Shown here: positions 1 through 10,938 of the stretch, piece by piece
Layout of the letters: every line of letters begins with the position of its first letter
How positions within the stretch are numbered: position 1 is the stretch's first letter
Assembly (NCBI GenBank): GCA_012274445.1
Contig: JAAROD010000014.1
Location: forward strand, 613,001 to 677,000
Source of the DNA: Sclerotiophoma versabilis
Lineage: Eukaryota > Ascomycota > Dothideomycetes > Pleosporales > Didymellaceae
DNA: 64,000 nt
Direction of reading: 5' to 3'
Program-made: the position numbers and the translations under genes
The notes under the pieces: generated by a model
What the model was told of the DNA's origin: nothing
The model's input: the letters and a program-made list of their open reading frames with translations, nothing else
The model's database searches: none

Positions 1-487
1 GGAATACCACTCCTTCGGATTCAAGTACAGGTTCTCGACTTGTCGGTGCTGGAAGAAACTTGTCAATCCGACGCGATTGTATGCCAGATGTGGTTCTTCG
101 CCAATGACGACAATGTCATACTCTCTCCGCTTGACATCGTACTTCATGAGCTTCTCACTGTCCTTTTGTCAGCCATCTTGTCTCGCAGCGGGCATTGTTC
201 CTGGAATTTAGCGCTCACATGAAGGCAATACCCACCATTCCCAATCCCACAACTACAACCTTTTTCCTCGCTTGTTGTGGTGTGTCCTTGATCTCGCCCT
301 TCTTCTCTAACTCCTCTACCGTCTCAGGTAGCTTGTTCGCCTCGGGATCGTTCCACTCGCTGTTCGAAATGTTGCCATCTTTTGATCCCCACGTGCCGTG
401 AACTGGTGATTCTGATTCTGAATGTGACGTCCCGGACTTGGGGTCGAGGCCCTGAGTGATGATCGGGCCTGGTTCTGTTTCCGCCAT
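1..487 (-). CDS. niiA: Nitrite reductase [NAD(P)H], N-terminal part (cut by window edge)
   Basis: Assimilatory nitrite reductase reduces nitrite to ammonium in the cytosol, the second step of nitrate assimilation. Two exons are visible: 219-487 and 157 down to the window edge, separated by a 61-bp GT..AG intron (158-218). The start is the ATG at 485-487; the frame is open further upstream but has only a TTG there. After a low-complexity leader of about 75 residues comes the FAD-binding Rossmann start KKVVVVGLGMVGIAF. Across the intron it continues IEKLMKYDVKRREYDIVVIG and EEPHLAYNRVGLTSFF, which is typical of fungal NiiA. The siroheme and iron-sulfur domains (about 1000 more residues in this family) lie outside the window. 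The gene is head to tail with nitrate reductase, which ends 1.3 kb upstream. Gene identity is near certain; the rest of the gene cannot be judged here. Confidence 0.95.
158..218 (-). other. niiA: Intron 1 of niiA
   Basis: This 61-bp intron starts GTGAGC and ends ACAG on the minus strand. It interrupts an isoleucine codon in the FAD-binding glycine-rich segment. Removing it joins GMVGIAF to the following EKLMKYDV stretch in frame, as expected for fungal nitrite reductases. Confidence 0.9.
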
Positions 488-1783
488 CTTAGCTAAATTG
501 GGTGTGTAACGCTCTTGCGAGCTGGGTATCGTTGGTCCCAAGAACCGTAGCTAGGTTGTTATCTAAGCCAGGAGAGGATGCAATGGCTCAGAGCATATAA
601 TATGCCTGTCTCTCAAGATGGGTATCAAAACGCGACTTGGGTATATGAACAAAGGGACAGAAGACAGAAAGTGTGAAGAAAGCTTGAGGTCGAAAGATGA
701 GGAGAGATACAATCCTGGAACTAGGCAATGTAGTAGTAAAAGCAATACCGTGATAGGCCGCTCAGCAAGAGATACTCAGCGCAAGACAACTCCGTGGTAC
801 GAATTCGCCCGTAGATCCATCACCTTACCTTCAACAACACGTTGTCCCGCGCCGGGTTTGCGCTTGTGGCGCACTGGAGATAGACCGCGAACAGGTCTGA
901 CTACAGTTTCTAACTACCAATTAGCTCTACATGGTTTACCCCGCGGCGTATATCGGAAATGTAGAGTAAAGTCCCTGGTCTCATTCTCTAGCCCCTCCAT
1001 ATTGGTGGGACGAGGGGCTGTCGTCAGAGGCGTGATACCAGGATTCGAGCGGCCAAATCAAAATCTGGACAATTGTGATTGCAACTGTGTTTCAGCGCCA
1101 TCGTTCTCCACGGAGACGCAGCATCGAGGCACGAAAATGGTGCGCTGATAGTGGAGCGTGCACGGACGCATCTCCTGATAAGAACGCGAGGTTTTGGTGG
1201 AGCCAAGAGCGCGGGTCGCGCTGGGTACTGATAAGAACTTGGTCGCGGAGATGCGTACTCCAAGTCTTGGGACTCCGGCAGATGTCATTGTTGCGTTTGA
1301 GTGCAGGAGATTGAGATGCGCGGCTCCGCAGGCGCTGTATGCGTTGAGAGAGCGCAGAATTGAAGAGGAGAGAGGATATTTGGATCCTGATAAACGAGTA
1401 TTGGCGCTAACCGCATTGGGGTGTGAGAGCAGGTACGAGTGTTAGTATCACTACTGAACGACACTGGGTCTAGGCGTGTTCAGGGCGTGTCCAAAGCGTT
1501 TTAAAGGCAAGGCATTACAAGCCTATCACCAGAGAGCCATGTTCTAACAAGTCAAATCAAATATACTGTAAACATTTGCAAGAATAAATTAGACAGACAC
1601 CAACCATTCATATATTTGATTCTACCACATTGCTTAGTGGTGCTAAAAAAAAAGTGCCATATCAAACGCCTTTTCGCATAGCCCATATATGCAACATCAG
1701 CCATCCTGCGGTGAAGACAACCAACAGACACCATGATCTACATAGACACCAAAAGCTCAATCAGTCCAAGGTCCCCCCACCGC
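488..1783 (-). promoter_or_regulatory. niaD-niiA intergenic region / niiA promoter with NirA-type and GATA motifs
   Basis: No convincing gene is seen in these 1.3 kb between the niaD stop and the niiA start. Two exact matches to the Aspergillus NirA consensus CTCCGHGG are present: CTCCGTGG at 790-797 (+) and its complement CCACGGAG at 1108-1115. HGATAR motifs (the AreA/NIT2 consensus) occur at 751-756, 878-883, 1146-1151, 1176-1181, 1229-1234 and 1388-1393. At even base composition I would expect about 0.1 NirA-type matches but almost four GATA matches by chance, so the NirA sites are the more informative ones. Function is inferred from Aspergillus, where NirA and AreA act together on niiA and niaD. 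Confidence 0.6.
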
Positions 1784-4575
1784 CTAGAAGAACACCAAAT
1801 CATCCTCCGCCCACCCAGCACCAAGCAACCAACTCCTCACGCTCTTCTCCAGCGGCTCAGGCCCACACACCAAAATCATCGTGTTTCCTTTCTCTCCGAC
1901 CTGACAATGCTTCTCAAGCAAGGGTGCCGCAATCCTCCCCCTGAGTCCTTGCCAGTCCTCCGGGCCCTGTGTCAGGGTATACAGGATCTGGCACCTGTCC
2001 GCATTATCCTGTTGAAACCTATCCAAATCTTCCTTGCAAAGGATGTCTTCGATGAGACGGTTGCCGTTGAGAAGGGTGCAGGAGGTCGGATCTGATTTAT
2101 CCATCATGACAGCACGGAGGACCTGGAAGATTGGTGTAATACCGCTGCCACCGCAGATCATGATAAATCTCTTGACGCTCCTGGTGTTGCTGTTGATTGA
2201 ACATTGGCCTTTGCCGAGGTATTCGAACTTGCCGATTGGGCCCTTCATATCGACCCAATGCCCTGTTGGAATCGCATCCAGCGCCTTGGTCATCTTGCCG
2301 CCGGTCTTCGCTGGGGTGTCGGCGGTGGCAGGTACGTCGCCGTAGACTTTTATTAGTATGTCGATGTAGCCTTTCTTGCTGGTCTCGGAGATGGGCGTGT
2401 ATGAGCGAATAATAGCTTCCCGGGTCACTGGGTCGCGGAGGCGAATCATCAAGTGTTGGCCTGTGGGTAGACCAAGAGATTGTGTGTCGTGGTTGAGTTT
2501 GAACGTGAAGATGCGGGTATCCCAGGACACATTCTTCTTCGAATGCAGGAGCGCTTTTTGCCAGACGCGGCTGTCCAAGAATACAGAGCGAGGTTCAGTT
2601 GACTCAATGGTGGGCTCGCCTGACTCAAGTACCTTCCGTGCTTCCGGCGAGAGGGTACCGATATGGTAGTCCGGCATCATAGCTTTCGCAGTCTCACTGT
2701 GAATAGCCATGAACTCGTCTGTAGCATCGAGCGCTGCGGCGCTGATGATGCTTTGCGCGCCGCCGGGGTGGCCTTCGAGGAAGGGTGTGCCGTCGTAGAC
2801 TTCGCCGTTAACGACGAACCACGGTTCGTCTGCTTTTTCGTGTTGCTTTAGCTCATCTAGCTCGATGGTTCTGTTGATACCATCTTTGGTCATCTTGATA
2901 TCTTTCACTTCCTCGATCGCAGCAGATTCAGGCTCCTCACCAGCTACGGTCTCACCCCATTGGCCGTTAGTCAGGTTGCCGCCAGACTTCTTGACGCGCT
3001 CCATCCAGCCACCAGGCATGAGGGCGGGTTGTGTGGGGTGCTCGAAGCGCAGTGTGCCGTGGTCGTTGTGGATGGCGATGCGGTACCAGGGGTTGTTCAT
3101 CATGCCGAGGACGCTCCAGTACATGTCGCGGGGCATGATGCACATGGCTTCGTCCATGGCTCGGACAAGGATATCGCTGGTGTCCTTCAATTCACTTATG
3201 TCGATGTCGAGATTCCAGAAGCACCAGCAGAAGCAAGACTCTCGCCAGTCCATGTCAAGGCGTCCGCCGAAAAGGTCCTTATCCTCGTATGCCCGGTAAC
3301 GGTCTTCTGCATAGTCGATATTGGCGAGGCGCCATGTCTTGCCTTTGTCCAGGGATACTTCGCAGCGAGTGACACGGCGTCCGCCACCACTGTAGGCGTA
3401 GCCTCGAACATTGTAGGTTTTTGGTGCCGACGCTATACTGACCTGCTCGCCGTGTGCGGGGAAGGCAATAGCTGCGTTGGGAGACAGGTCATAGATGGCA
3501 TAACGCTCGTCCATCCACCATTTAGGGTTCTTTGCCGACTCATCAGGGTCAACCATCGTGGGCAGCACTCTGTTGTCGTAAATGTGATACCAATTGTCAC
3601 TGGGTTCGGCTGTAACAATCAGTCTCTTAATCCATTTGACACTTCGACCGCCAATCTGTCCTGGAATAACAGCCCGCAGTGGTTTCCCGTGGTCTGGTGT
3701 TAGCGGCTCGCCGTTCATCTTGTGAGCGAGCATGATGCCCCTGTTTGGGTCCATGACCCAGTTTAGCTTCACAGATGTACCATAGTATCCGTTGGGCTAT
3801 GCAAGTCTTAGCATTGAAGTGAGCATAATAGATAGTTTACTCACGAGCTTATCCGCACCCTCCATGCAAACATACTTGGCCTTTCGAAGAGGCTTTGCAC
3901 GCTCGATAACATCTCTCATGACAACGCCTGTGAAGAGTGCGGTGGACACCCCAGCTGCGCCCCACGAGAATCCCTTGCTCTTTCGTACTACGTTCTGCTC
4001 TTTTCGTCTGTTTCCTGCACACACCAATGTGATCGGATATGTTACGTTCTCGTAGTCTTGCAAGAGATCACGTAATGTGATTTTGAGGGGATTCTGGACG
4101 AGACTATACTTTGTTAGATACTTGCAACAGAGATTACTCTTTGGACATACCCTTCAACTGAGAACTCCCAATCAAGGCACTCTGAGTCCTGAACCTCGGG
4201 CACTGCCCCATGGTTGCGAACGTAAAACAAGTCCGGACTTGTGAGAAAACCTTCGTTGTATAAGTCGCTCAGCGGAGCCTCGACATTAAAGGGATGGACA
4301 CCCGTCAACCGAATGAGCCTTGGATCTCTAGGGACATGTGCATCTGGTGTTGGCTTATCAAGATCCAAGACCCGTTGCTGTTTTGAAGGTGGAGGCAAGG
4401 GAACATCAAGCTCCGTTGGCGCTGTGGAGGTTGTGGACTTGCTGTCATCACTGTCGAAGTCTGTCTCCGGCGGTGAGGGTGGTAGTTGTACAGGCACGGA
4501 TGCTGCCTGCGCTTTGGGTTGAACCTCTGTTGGAGGAGGAAGAGGGACTCCCGCTTTTTGTGTTGCTTCGCTCAT
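1784..4575 (-). CDS. niaD: Nitrate reductase [NADPH]
   Basis: This enzyme reduces nitrate to nitrite with NADPH in the cytosol, the first and committed step of nitrate assimilation. There are three exons: 4151-4575, 3845-4103 and 1784-3796, with introns of 47 and 48 bp (4104-4150 and 3797-3844). They give 898 residues, close to the roughly 870-900 of fungal NiaD. Domain order is complete: a proline-rich leader; a sulfite-oxidase-type molybdenum cofactor domain with the ligand cysteine in VCAGNRR (about residue 170); the Mo dimerisation domain; a cytochrome b5 domain with HPGG and the second haem histidine in FMAIHSE (about 571 and 594); an FAD domain with RSYTPIS; and an NAD(P) domain with CGPEPLE, ending in the usual Phe-Phe. 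The gene is intact and lies upstream of niiA in the same direction. It is probably controlled by NirA and AreA homologues. Confidence 0.97.
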
Positions 4576-5947
4576 AATGTGTTAGGAAGAAAAGTCGAAA
4601 AGATAGAAGATGGGTATAAGGCTGAAATCAAGCACAAGGCATCTAGTGTAGGAGCTGTGCACACAGACAAGAGTCCTATGGTAAGATGCTCGTGAGACAA
4701 TGCAGTGATATCAAGATGAAGAGTGACAGGAGATGGAAACGGCAGATCAACGTCGAATAGAATTGAGGCAATTGTAACAGGTGGCGCTGGACCGAGATCA
4801 CTCGAGATCAGAGGTGCACAGTCCAGTCAGGTTGTCTTACCGTAAGACTAGACACACCGGCACTCGTCACTCTGTCAAATATTTCCTGTAACACCCGAGA
4901 TCGCGGAGAAGCCACAATCAATTTCAAGATCGCGGAGACTTGCTGTCCGGGAACAAATCGAATTGTCAATCTCACATGCCGTCATCAAGTTAGATAGCAA
5001 GACCTGGAGAAATGCAATTCTGTGCTGATCCGCGGTTGATATGCACCCTTATCTTTTGGCCCGTTTCAAGCTTAGCGCCCGAGAAGTGTGGCGAGCGCCC
5101 CACCGAGTCTAGTCTTTGCGCATGCGGCTAATCAGCGTTCCTGGCGTCTCAACTTCATGACCATGTGGGGGTTCAGGGTTCCAGAGTCAAGATGAACGTC
5201 GTCAGATACTCAGCGGAGATACTTGAATCACAAGTCTCCTTTCACTGGGTGATGGGCGATGCCCTCCAAGTTTTGAAACTCCCCACAACTGAGCATACCT
5301 TTAGCGCTTATAGCACGAAGCAGTTGTGTGACCGCCGTCTGATCCTCGTGGTTTGTGGACGTACGGCGGCTGATAAATTTTAACACTGCCTTGATGCCAC
5401 GGAGAGCCTTCGCACATTTCATCGGAGGAGAGGAAGGCAGCCAACATCAAGATGGATCGAACGATAAGACGTTTGATGCTGTGTAGGACGATGTGGCCTG
5501 CGTGGAGATGAAATGGTGCTAGACTACGATGTTTCTCCGCGGGTGTGTGGGTACCGTCAACAAGCGCCGGCAGGAAGGGGCCTCAACCACATTGCTTGTG
5601 CACGAAAAGAATCGTGACCAATATCACGGTACTTGTGCTGTTGACAATGTGTCGAACTTCAAACCAATCAAACATGCTGGATCCAGCGTATTTTGCTTTC
5701 CTGACATGCTCTGCCAGATTGGGAGAGAATAGTGCCGTGATCAGGGACCACTTGCGCCAGTGTTGGATCATATTGATAGCCTCGAGACACCGCTGACAAG
5801 GCTCCAGACCTGTGGTTGTTGCTCCCAGCCGGTGTGGATGCTGTGACTTTTGCAAAATTTGCCTACGTGCTGGGACTATTGGGTCATTGGCTTTGGTTGA
5901 CTCTCGTCAGGCTACCTAATCGGGGAGGACAGTATGCGCGTGTGAAA
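4576..5947 (-). promoter_or_regulatory. niaD promoter region
   Basis: This 1.37-kb stretch separates the niaD start from the 3' end of the helicase gene and holds no credible gene. HGATAR motifs are at 4601-4606, 4992-4997, 5049-5054 (minus strand), 5371-5376 and 5462-5467. One exact NirA-type motif, CTCCGCGG, is at 5535-5542, about 960 bp upstream of the ATG. Two 7-of-8 matches (TCGCGGAG) are near 4904 and 4929. The region also contains the helicase 3' UTR. Regulation is inferred from motif content only. Confidence 0.5.
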
Positions 5948-7998
5948 TCAGACCTGGGCCAGAGGTCCTACTTTGACTTGACCAGAGAGTTTCTTGTGTA
6001 GAGTTTGAGCACGCTGCTTTGTTCGTACCTCACTTCGCAGCTTCGAGGAAGCCCTGGCGTACCGTCCTTTCACTCCATGCTTGAGCCTTGTAATCATGTC
6101 GCCTGCTTTGCCCTTTGTGAGGTCGGAGGGCTTCAGCTGATCTTCCTTGGGCCGTGTCTTGTTCAGGAAATCAATCTGGGCCTGTGATGCAGGACTTCTG
6201 CGCCATGTCATGTTCTTCGCAATCCAAACGTGCTCGAAGACGTCTTTTGCGTACGTATCGGCAGCATGTACGACGTGCTCGAAGGACTCACCTTCCGCGA
6301 TGGTTCGGGGAGCAGCATAGGGGCTTTTTATGGTCTCGGCTCGAGGCAACCTGCGGTAGTACTTGGCCCGAAAACAGCCTTCGGCGGTATCAGACGGCCC
6401 AATGATGATGTAATTACCACTGTTGGTGGTGAGTATGAATTTGCCTTCGCCAGCACCGACCCAAGCGTATTGGCTGAGGTTGCGGATGTACTGATCGCCA
6501 GACGTGTCTGCAATGAGATCGTGAACGGAGTCGTAGTCGGTGAAGGTGATGGCGCCGGGCAGCTTCTTGGATAGAGTGCGGTGCTTCAAAGCGGCGGCTT
6601 CTTGCTGGCGCTTCGTCTCAGTCTCCTTCCTCTCTTTCAATTCCGCCAGACTCTTTGTGTCGGCCTTCTCAACGATCTCACCAGGGTCAAGCCCAAACAG
6701 TGTGGGTGTAGATACAACACCAGTACTTAACGCTGCAACCATATCGATGATATGACAGTTCTCTTTGCCCTTGTGCAGGCGCATACCTCGCCCAATCATC
6801 TGCACGAGCAGATTGCGTGACTTGGTTGGGCGCGCCAGCAACACGCAGTCGATATTTGGAATGTCAGTACCCTCTGTGAATACTCCACAGTTCAGGAGTA
6901 CTGGAAACTCCCCATTTCGAAACGAGTCTATTCTGGCGCTGCGGATCTTTGTCGGTGTGTCGCCGGTCACGAATTGTGCATCGACGCCATATTCCCGGAA
7001 CTTAGTTGTCAGGTTGGTGACATGACTCAGATCCACACAGAAGATGAGTGTCGCTTTGCGACCTTTCGCCTTGGCTGACCAGGCCTTGACAACGAGCTCA
7101 TTAGTTTCTGTGGTGTTGATCGCTCTGGACAGGGCCGCGGTCTGGAAGTCACCGTTGGCACCAGAGCTGACCTTGGTTAGGTCGGCTTTCATCTCGACTG
7201 TAGTGAAGATGACATCAGAGAGCCAATTCTCTTCGATCATGTCTACATAGTCGCTGGACTTGTTAGGAAGGGTTTCACTGGTAGCGAGAAATGCACGTAC
7301 CGATGATAGACGATGTGGTCGATGACCGAGCCCAGCTTCCTGCCGTCGAATCGAGAGAAAGTGGCAGACACTCCGACCAAAGCAGGCACATGGCTTGTGC
7401 TCCAGTCAGAAGCATGTCGCAGACCAAAGTGGTCCAATACGTCGAGGTAGGTTGGGCTGACAATGTGATGTGCCTCGTCTACAAGCACGAGCTTGTAGCG
7501 TGATGGGTCGAACTTCTGCAGCCTATCGCCGGAGGTGACGCTCTGAACTGAGGCAATGGTAATGTCTGCTGCACCAGAGGCATTGTTGTTGCCCATCTCA
7601 ATGTCAACATGTTTGTCGGGGTATGCGAGGGTGCAGTGGCGTGCAGCCTGCTCGACCAGCTCTCGCCGGTGGGCAAGGATGAGGGTCTGGGTGGCACCAC
7701 CAACGGCAGGTATGCGGTCGATGAGATGGGTGAAGATGACCGTCTTGCCAGAGCCAGTAGCCAGCGACACCCCGAGCCGCTTGTGGCCTGCCTGCAGGTA
7801 GGAGAGGACTGCCTGGATGCATTCTTCCTGGTACTCGCGCAGCTGTATCTTCGGCGGTGCAACGCTGGCCAGTGGCAACGCTGGAGGAGGTGCTGCGGGG
7901 AGCCTCCGTGCTCTTGACGCGTGTCTGACGGGTGTGCGGACACACACGAGGCCTGTCTGCCTACACTGTCTCAGCGCATGACGAAGAACGCGAAACAT
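5948..7998 (-). CDS. irc3: Mitochondrial DEAD/H-box helicase, Irc3 type
   Basis: This is a superfamily 2 helicase resembling yeast Irc3, which acts in mitochondrial DNA maintenance. Two exons (7302-7998 and 5948-7254, 47-bp intron) give 667 residues. The first ATG of the conserved part starts a basic leader, MFRVLRHALRQCRQ, that looks like a mitochondrial targeting signal. Motif Q/I LREYQEE is followed by Walker A ATGSGKT (about 80-86), motif II DEAH (174-177) and motif III SATF. The second exon carries the helicase C domain with FTEGTDIPN and the motif VI-like QMIGRGMR. The junction restores VYHRDYVDMIEENW, as expected in this family. A C-terminal extension of about 200 residues follows the helicase core. 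The start lies 263 bp from the divergent Rrn5-like gene. Family assignment is firm; the exact mitochondrial role is taken from yeast. Confidence 0.9.
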
Positions 7999-8261
7999 GA
8001 AGCTGTTGCAGGGGCAGGAGCGAACGTGTCGCGCAGTCACGATCATGGACGCGCCCGATGACGCCCGCCGAGGCACAAGGCGCAAGGCACGACCAGGGTC
8101 CACGGCCCCACCAAAAAGTGCCTCGCGACCGCCTCCAGCTGCTGCGTCCCTCCCGTACTCACCATGGCTGCGTTCACCACTCACCCCGCAAACACAGCCC
8201 CACATCGAAGCGCCCTCGCCGGAGAGGACTGGCCGCGACACCGCCCGGCGACCAGGCAACG
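7999..8261. promoter_or_regulatory. Shared divergent promoter, Irc3-type helicase and Rrn5-like gene
   Basis: Only 263 bp separate the two divergent start codons, so a shared promoter is likely. An ATG-initiated frame on the plus strand starts at 8058 and runs in frame into the Rrn5-like gene. That upstream part has no recognisable sequence and is treated as leader, though a longer N-terminus cannot be excluded. I see no clear TATA box. Confidence 0.4.
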
Positions 8262-10542
8262 ATGAGCTCTGGAGACGAATCGTCCCCGCACCTTCCAAGC
8301 GACACCGACACACCTCAGCAGTCACGGCCGTCTTCCCGTTCCCGCCGACAGTCGCACACCCCAGGAACTCCGCGCAAAAGACGCCGAATCGAGCCCATCG
8401 AGCCGTCGCGTGTGCGAAGGTACTACCTGGAGGGCAAGTACAGCGACGCCTACCGCGTCCTGTTCAACCAAGACGTGGGCCGTGCAGCTGCTCCCTTCGC
8501 GCCCACTGAGGGCGTGCAGCACTATGCAACACAATATGGCGCCTCGACTTGGTCCGCCAAGGAACATGCAGTCCTCTTTGCAGCCCTTGAACGACTTGGC
8601 AAAGACGATGTTGCAGGCATAGCCCGGGCCATTGGCACCAAGACCATCACCGAGACACACGAGCTGCTGCTGCTGCTGAAGGACGCCGCCATCAAGAAAG
8701 GAGACATAGGCATGACGTTGCGTCATGTCCCAGCCGCAGTAGAGGTCGGCCAGGAGTGCACAGAGGAGCTCGAGGTCATGGCCGAAGCGCTGGCCTGGTA
8801 CCAGGAACAGTGGGAGGTCGCAGAGGAGCAGAAACGCTACGGTGATTACTGGCTGATCACTCCGCTTGTTGCTGAAGATATCGAGAACGCCTTCAACGGT
8901 CCCTCTCGAGCTGCCTCATCGCGGCCAACAACGCCAGCTGAGCCGGGCACTCCACGCGTTGGTCCGGGCATAGTAGGGCACGTCCACCGCCCCAGAGTGA
9001 AGACTCTTGCTGACCCTGCATAGCTCCTGCGTCCGCTGCAAGCGTCACAAGATACGCTGCGACCGCAAAGCCCCCTGCACCAACTGCGCGCGAATGAAAA
9101 AGAATGTCGTATGCGAATACAAGCCTTCTCAACCAACACCTCTCTCAGTCGACCTTACACCGCAGACACAGAAGTGGGACAAAGCAGAAGAGCACGTCTC
9201 CCAGCCTACTAACCTCGTACAACCACAGATACTACAGGCCATACCGCAGGCCAGCTTACTACATGCTGGAAACTTGCTCTCGCTCTCCAAAGACCTGTTT
9301 ATGAATCGCTCGCCTGACATGCCTTCACCGTGGCTTCATTGGTCCGCATATGCTTCCGAGCAAGTACCGGAGCCTTCAATGATGCGTACAGCATTCAACG
9401 ACTTCCACACCCTTGCCGTATCCGTGACCAAACGCTTGATGCAGACGGCTATCATGCAAGCCACATCGCGCCTTCGCTCCCAACGCCGCCGCACAAAGAA
9501 AGGGGTTATGCCTTTCGTGAAGACAAGAGACGTACTATCTGCTATTGACATACTCGGACTGAAGAGGAACGGATGTTCGCGGTGGGTAGGTGTTGCAAGG
9601 CGTTGTAACGTGCGGGTCTTTGATGAACAGCGGACCACGAGATTCAAGACCAAGCAACGTGAAATCTCGTGGGATAAGGCTGAGCAGATTCTAGGGCTGT
9701 ATGATGCAGTGACTGCGCAACCTGCCGGTGGCGCGGACGGTGCCGGGCCAGTCGCATATACAGATGATGAAGTAGCCTTCAAACGAAGAGCAGCTCGTCA
9801 CGGAACCCCCCTGCCGATGGAGCATCTTTCACCTTCCAACTCGGATTCGACCGTTGAAATTGAGGATGATGCAGCCGAGTCCGTTTCGGCATCATCTGAC
9901 GGCATGGAAGAAGAGCCCTCAATTTCAGTGAAGCGAGACTCTACGGAGAGTATGGAGCCTAGAGAAGCTACGCAAGAACATGCGTACGAGAAACAGACTT
10001 TGGAACAGTTTGATCAGGAAGCTAGTCGACAAGAAGAGGAGGCGCTGTGCCAATTCCTTGGCTTTACCACTACCGTCAAGCGTGAATTACCCCACGATGG
10101 CGAACTCCAGGATGATGCCGATGATGCGCATGAAACCTTGGTTACGAGTGTAGATGACTGGCGCAACTGGACCGACTACCACGCCGCATGGGAAGAACAT
10201 GGAACTCCAGTCCCAACTGCTAGATTCGTTGCTAACCAGAAGCCACGCGCAGCGCCATCTACTGTTCGCGCCAGTGTCGATTCGGATGCGTCTTCGACTG
10301 TGTCTCGAAGTCCACAGCAGTTAGGAAAGAAAAGAACTGGAGCAGTCGAACTACAGCCTCAGAATCCTCGAGACTATGCAGCAATGCAAAGCGATGCCTA
10401 TGAAATGCACGACAATGCCCTCAAATCTGATCTGTCCGGCTCTGACAATGATGTGGATGCAGACGTGCCTGCGCAATCAATCGAGGACACAGGAATCGCG
10501 CAGAACACCGAATTCCAAGACACTATGGATTGGGAGCCATGA
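8262..10542 (+). CDS. rrn5: RNA polymerase I initiation factor, Rrn5-like, with internal Zn(II)2Cys6 motif
   Basis: This is a likely member of the Rrn5 component of the upstream activation factor that starts rDNA transcription in the nucleolus. The model has exons 8262-8977 and 9024-10542 (744 residues), joined by a 46-bp GC..AG intron. The start ATG at 8262 has a good context. An Arg/Ser-rich leader precedes RRYYLEGKYSDAYRVLFN (about 52-69). A SANT-like segment follows at about 97-140 (STWSAKEHAVLFAALERLGK), then WLITPL. Immediately after the splice comes a perfect C-x2-C-x6-C-x5-C-x2-C-x8-C zinc cluster (241-269). The second exon then has SLSKDLFMN, DFHTLAVSVTKRLMQTAI and TRDVLSAIDILGLKRNG, which match my memory of fungal Rrn5 C-terminal halves. 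The acidic tail is low complexity. Without the intron the two halves are in different frames, so two genes or an assembly error remain possible. Confidence 0.7.
8978..9023 (+). other. Putative GC-AG intron in Rrn5-like gene
   Basis: The donor is GCACGT and the acceptor is GCATAG. A branch-point-like CTGAC lies 11 nt before the acceptor, and the length (46 bp) fits the other introns of this window. None of the GT donors between 8820 and 9000 gives the phase needed to enter the downstream frame; the GC donor at 8978 does. The joined product reads GPGIVGSCVRCKRHK. Transcript data are needed to confirm it. Confidence 0.5.
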
Positions 10543-10938
10543 AGATATATCTCCGTTTTATGGAAATTTCAATCCGAACTTCAGCCTTCTTTGCAAAGTT
10601 CGCCAATGTCGGTGTTGACGTCGTCCTGTTATCTACCTGCCTATTGGGGCAACGACGTACCATGTCCACATTACAAACCTACGATACACCCCGGTATAGT
10701 ACAGGTGCCGAGCCGCGGAGCTTTTCTAGCGAACGAATGTTCAGATAGATGTGAGGGGGGGTCGAATTACCCTTGTTTGGTCTAACTAAGAGAGGAAGTT
10801 CAATTCACAAAACTGTCGGTGACGCAGATTCCACAGCTCCAGTTCCCGTCCCGACGTGCCGCTACCACCACTGTAGATCTGTATAAAGATGCAAAAAATT
10901 GCAGTCCACCGTCCAAGATTGTCTGCAACATTCGCACT
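10543..10938 (+). promoter_or_regulatory. Intergenic region with TATA box of the M28 peptidase gene
   Basis: This 396-bp stretch holds the 3' end of the Rrn5-like gene and the promoter of the peptidase gene. A TATAAA box is at 10882-10887, 52 bp before the ATG, which is a usual distance for an inducible fungal secreted-enzyme gene. No further feature is recognised. Confidence 0.5.

Noticed and set aside
860..1060. Possible tRNA on either strand (GAGCTAATTGGTAG and CTCGAATCCTGG)
   Set aside because: The D-arm-like and T-arm-like words do not pair into stems, and their order and spacing are wrong.
618..1148. 176-codon frame in the niiA upstream region
   Set aside because: No family features or conserved-looking composition. 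It overlaps the regulatory motifs, so chance is likelier.
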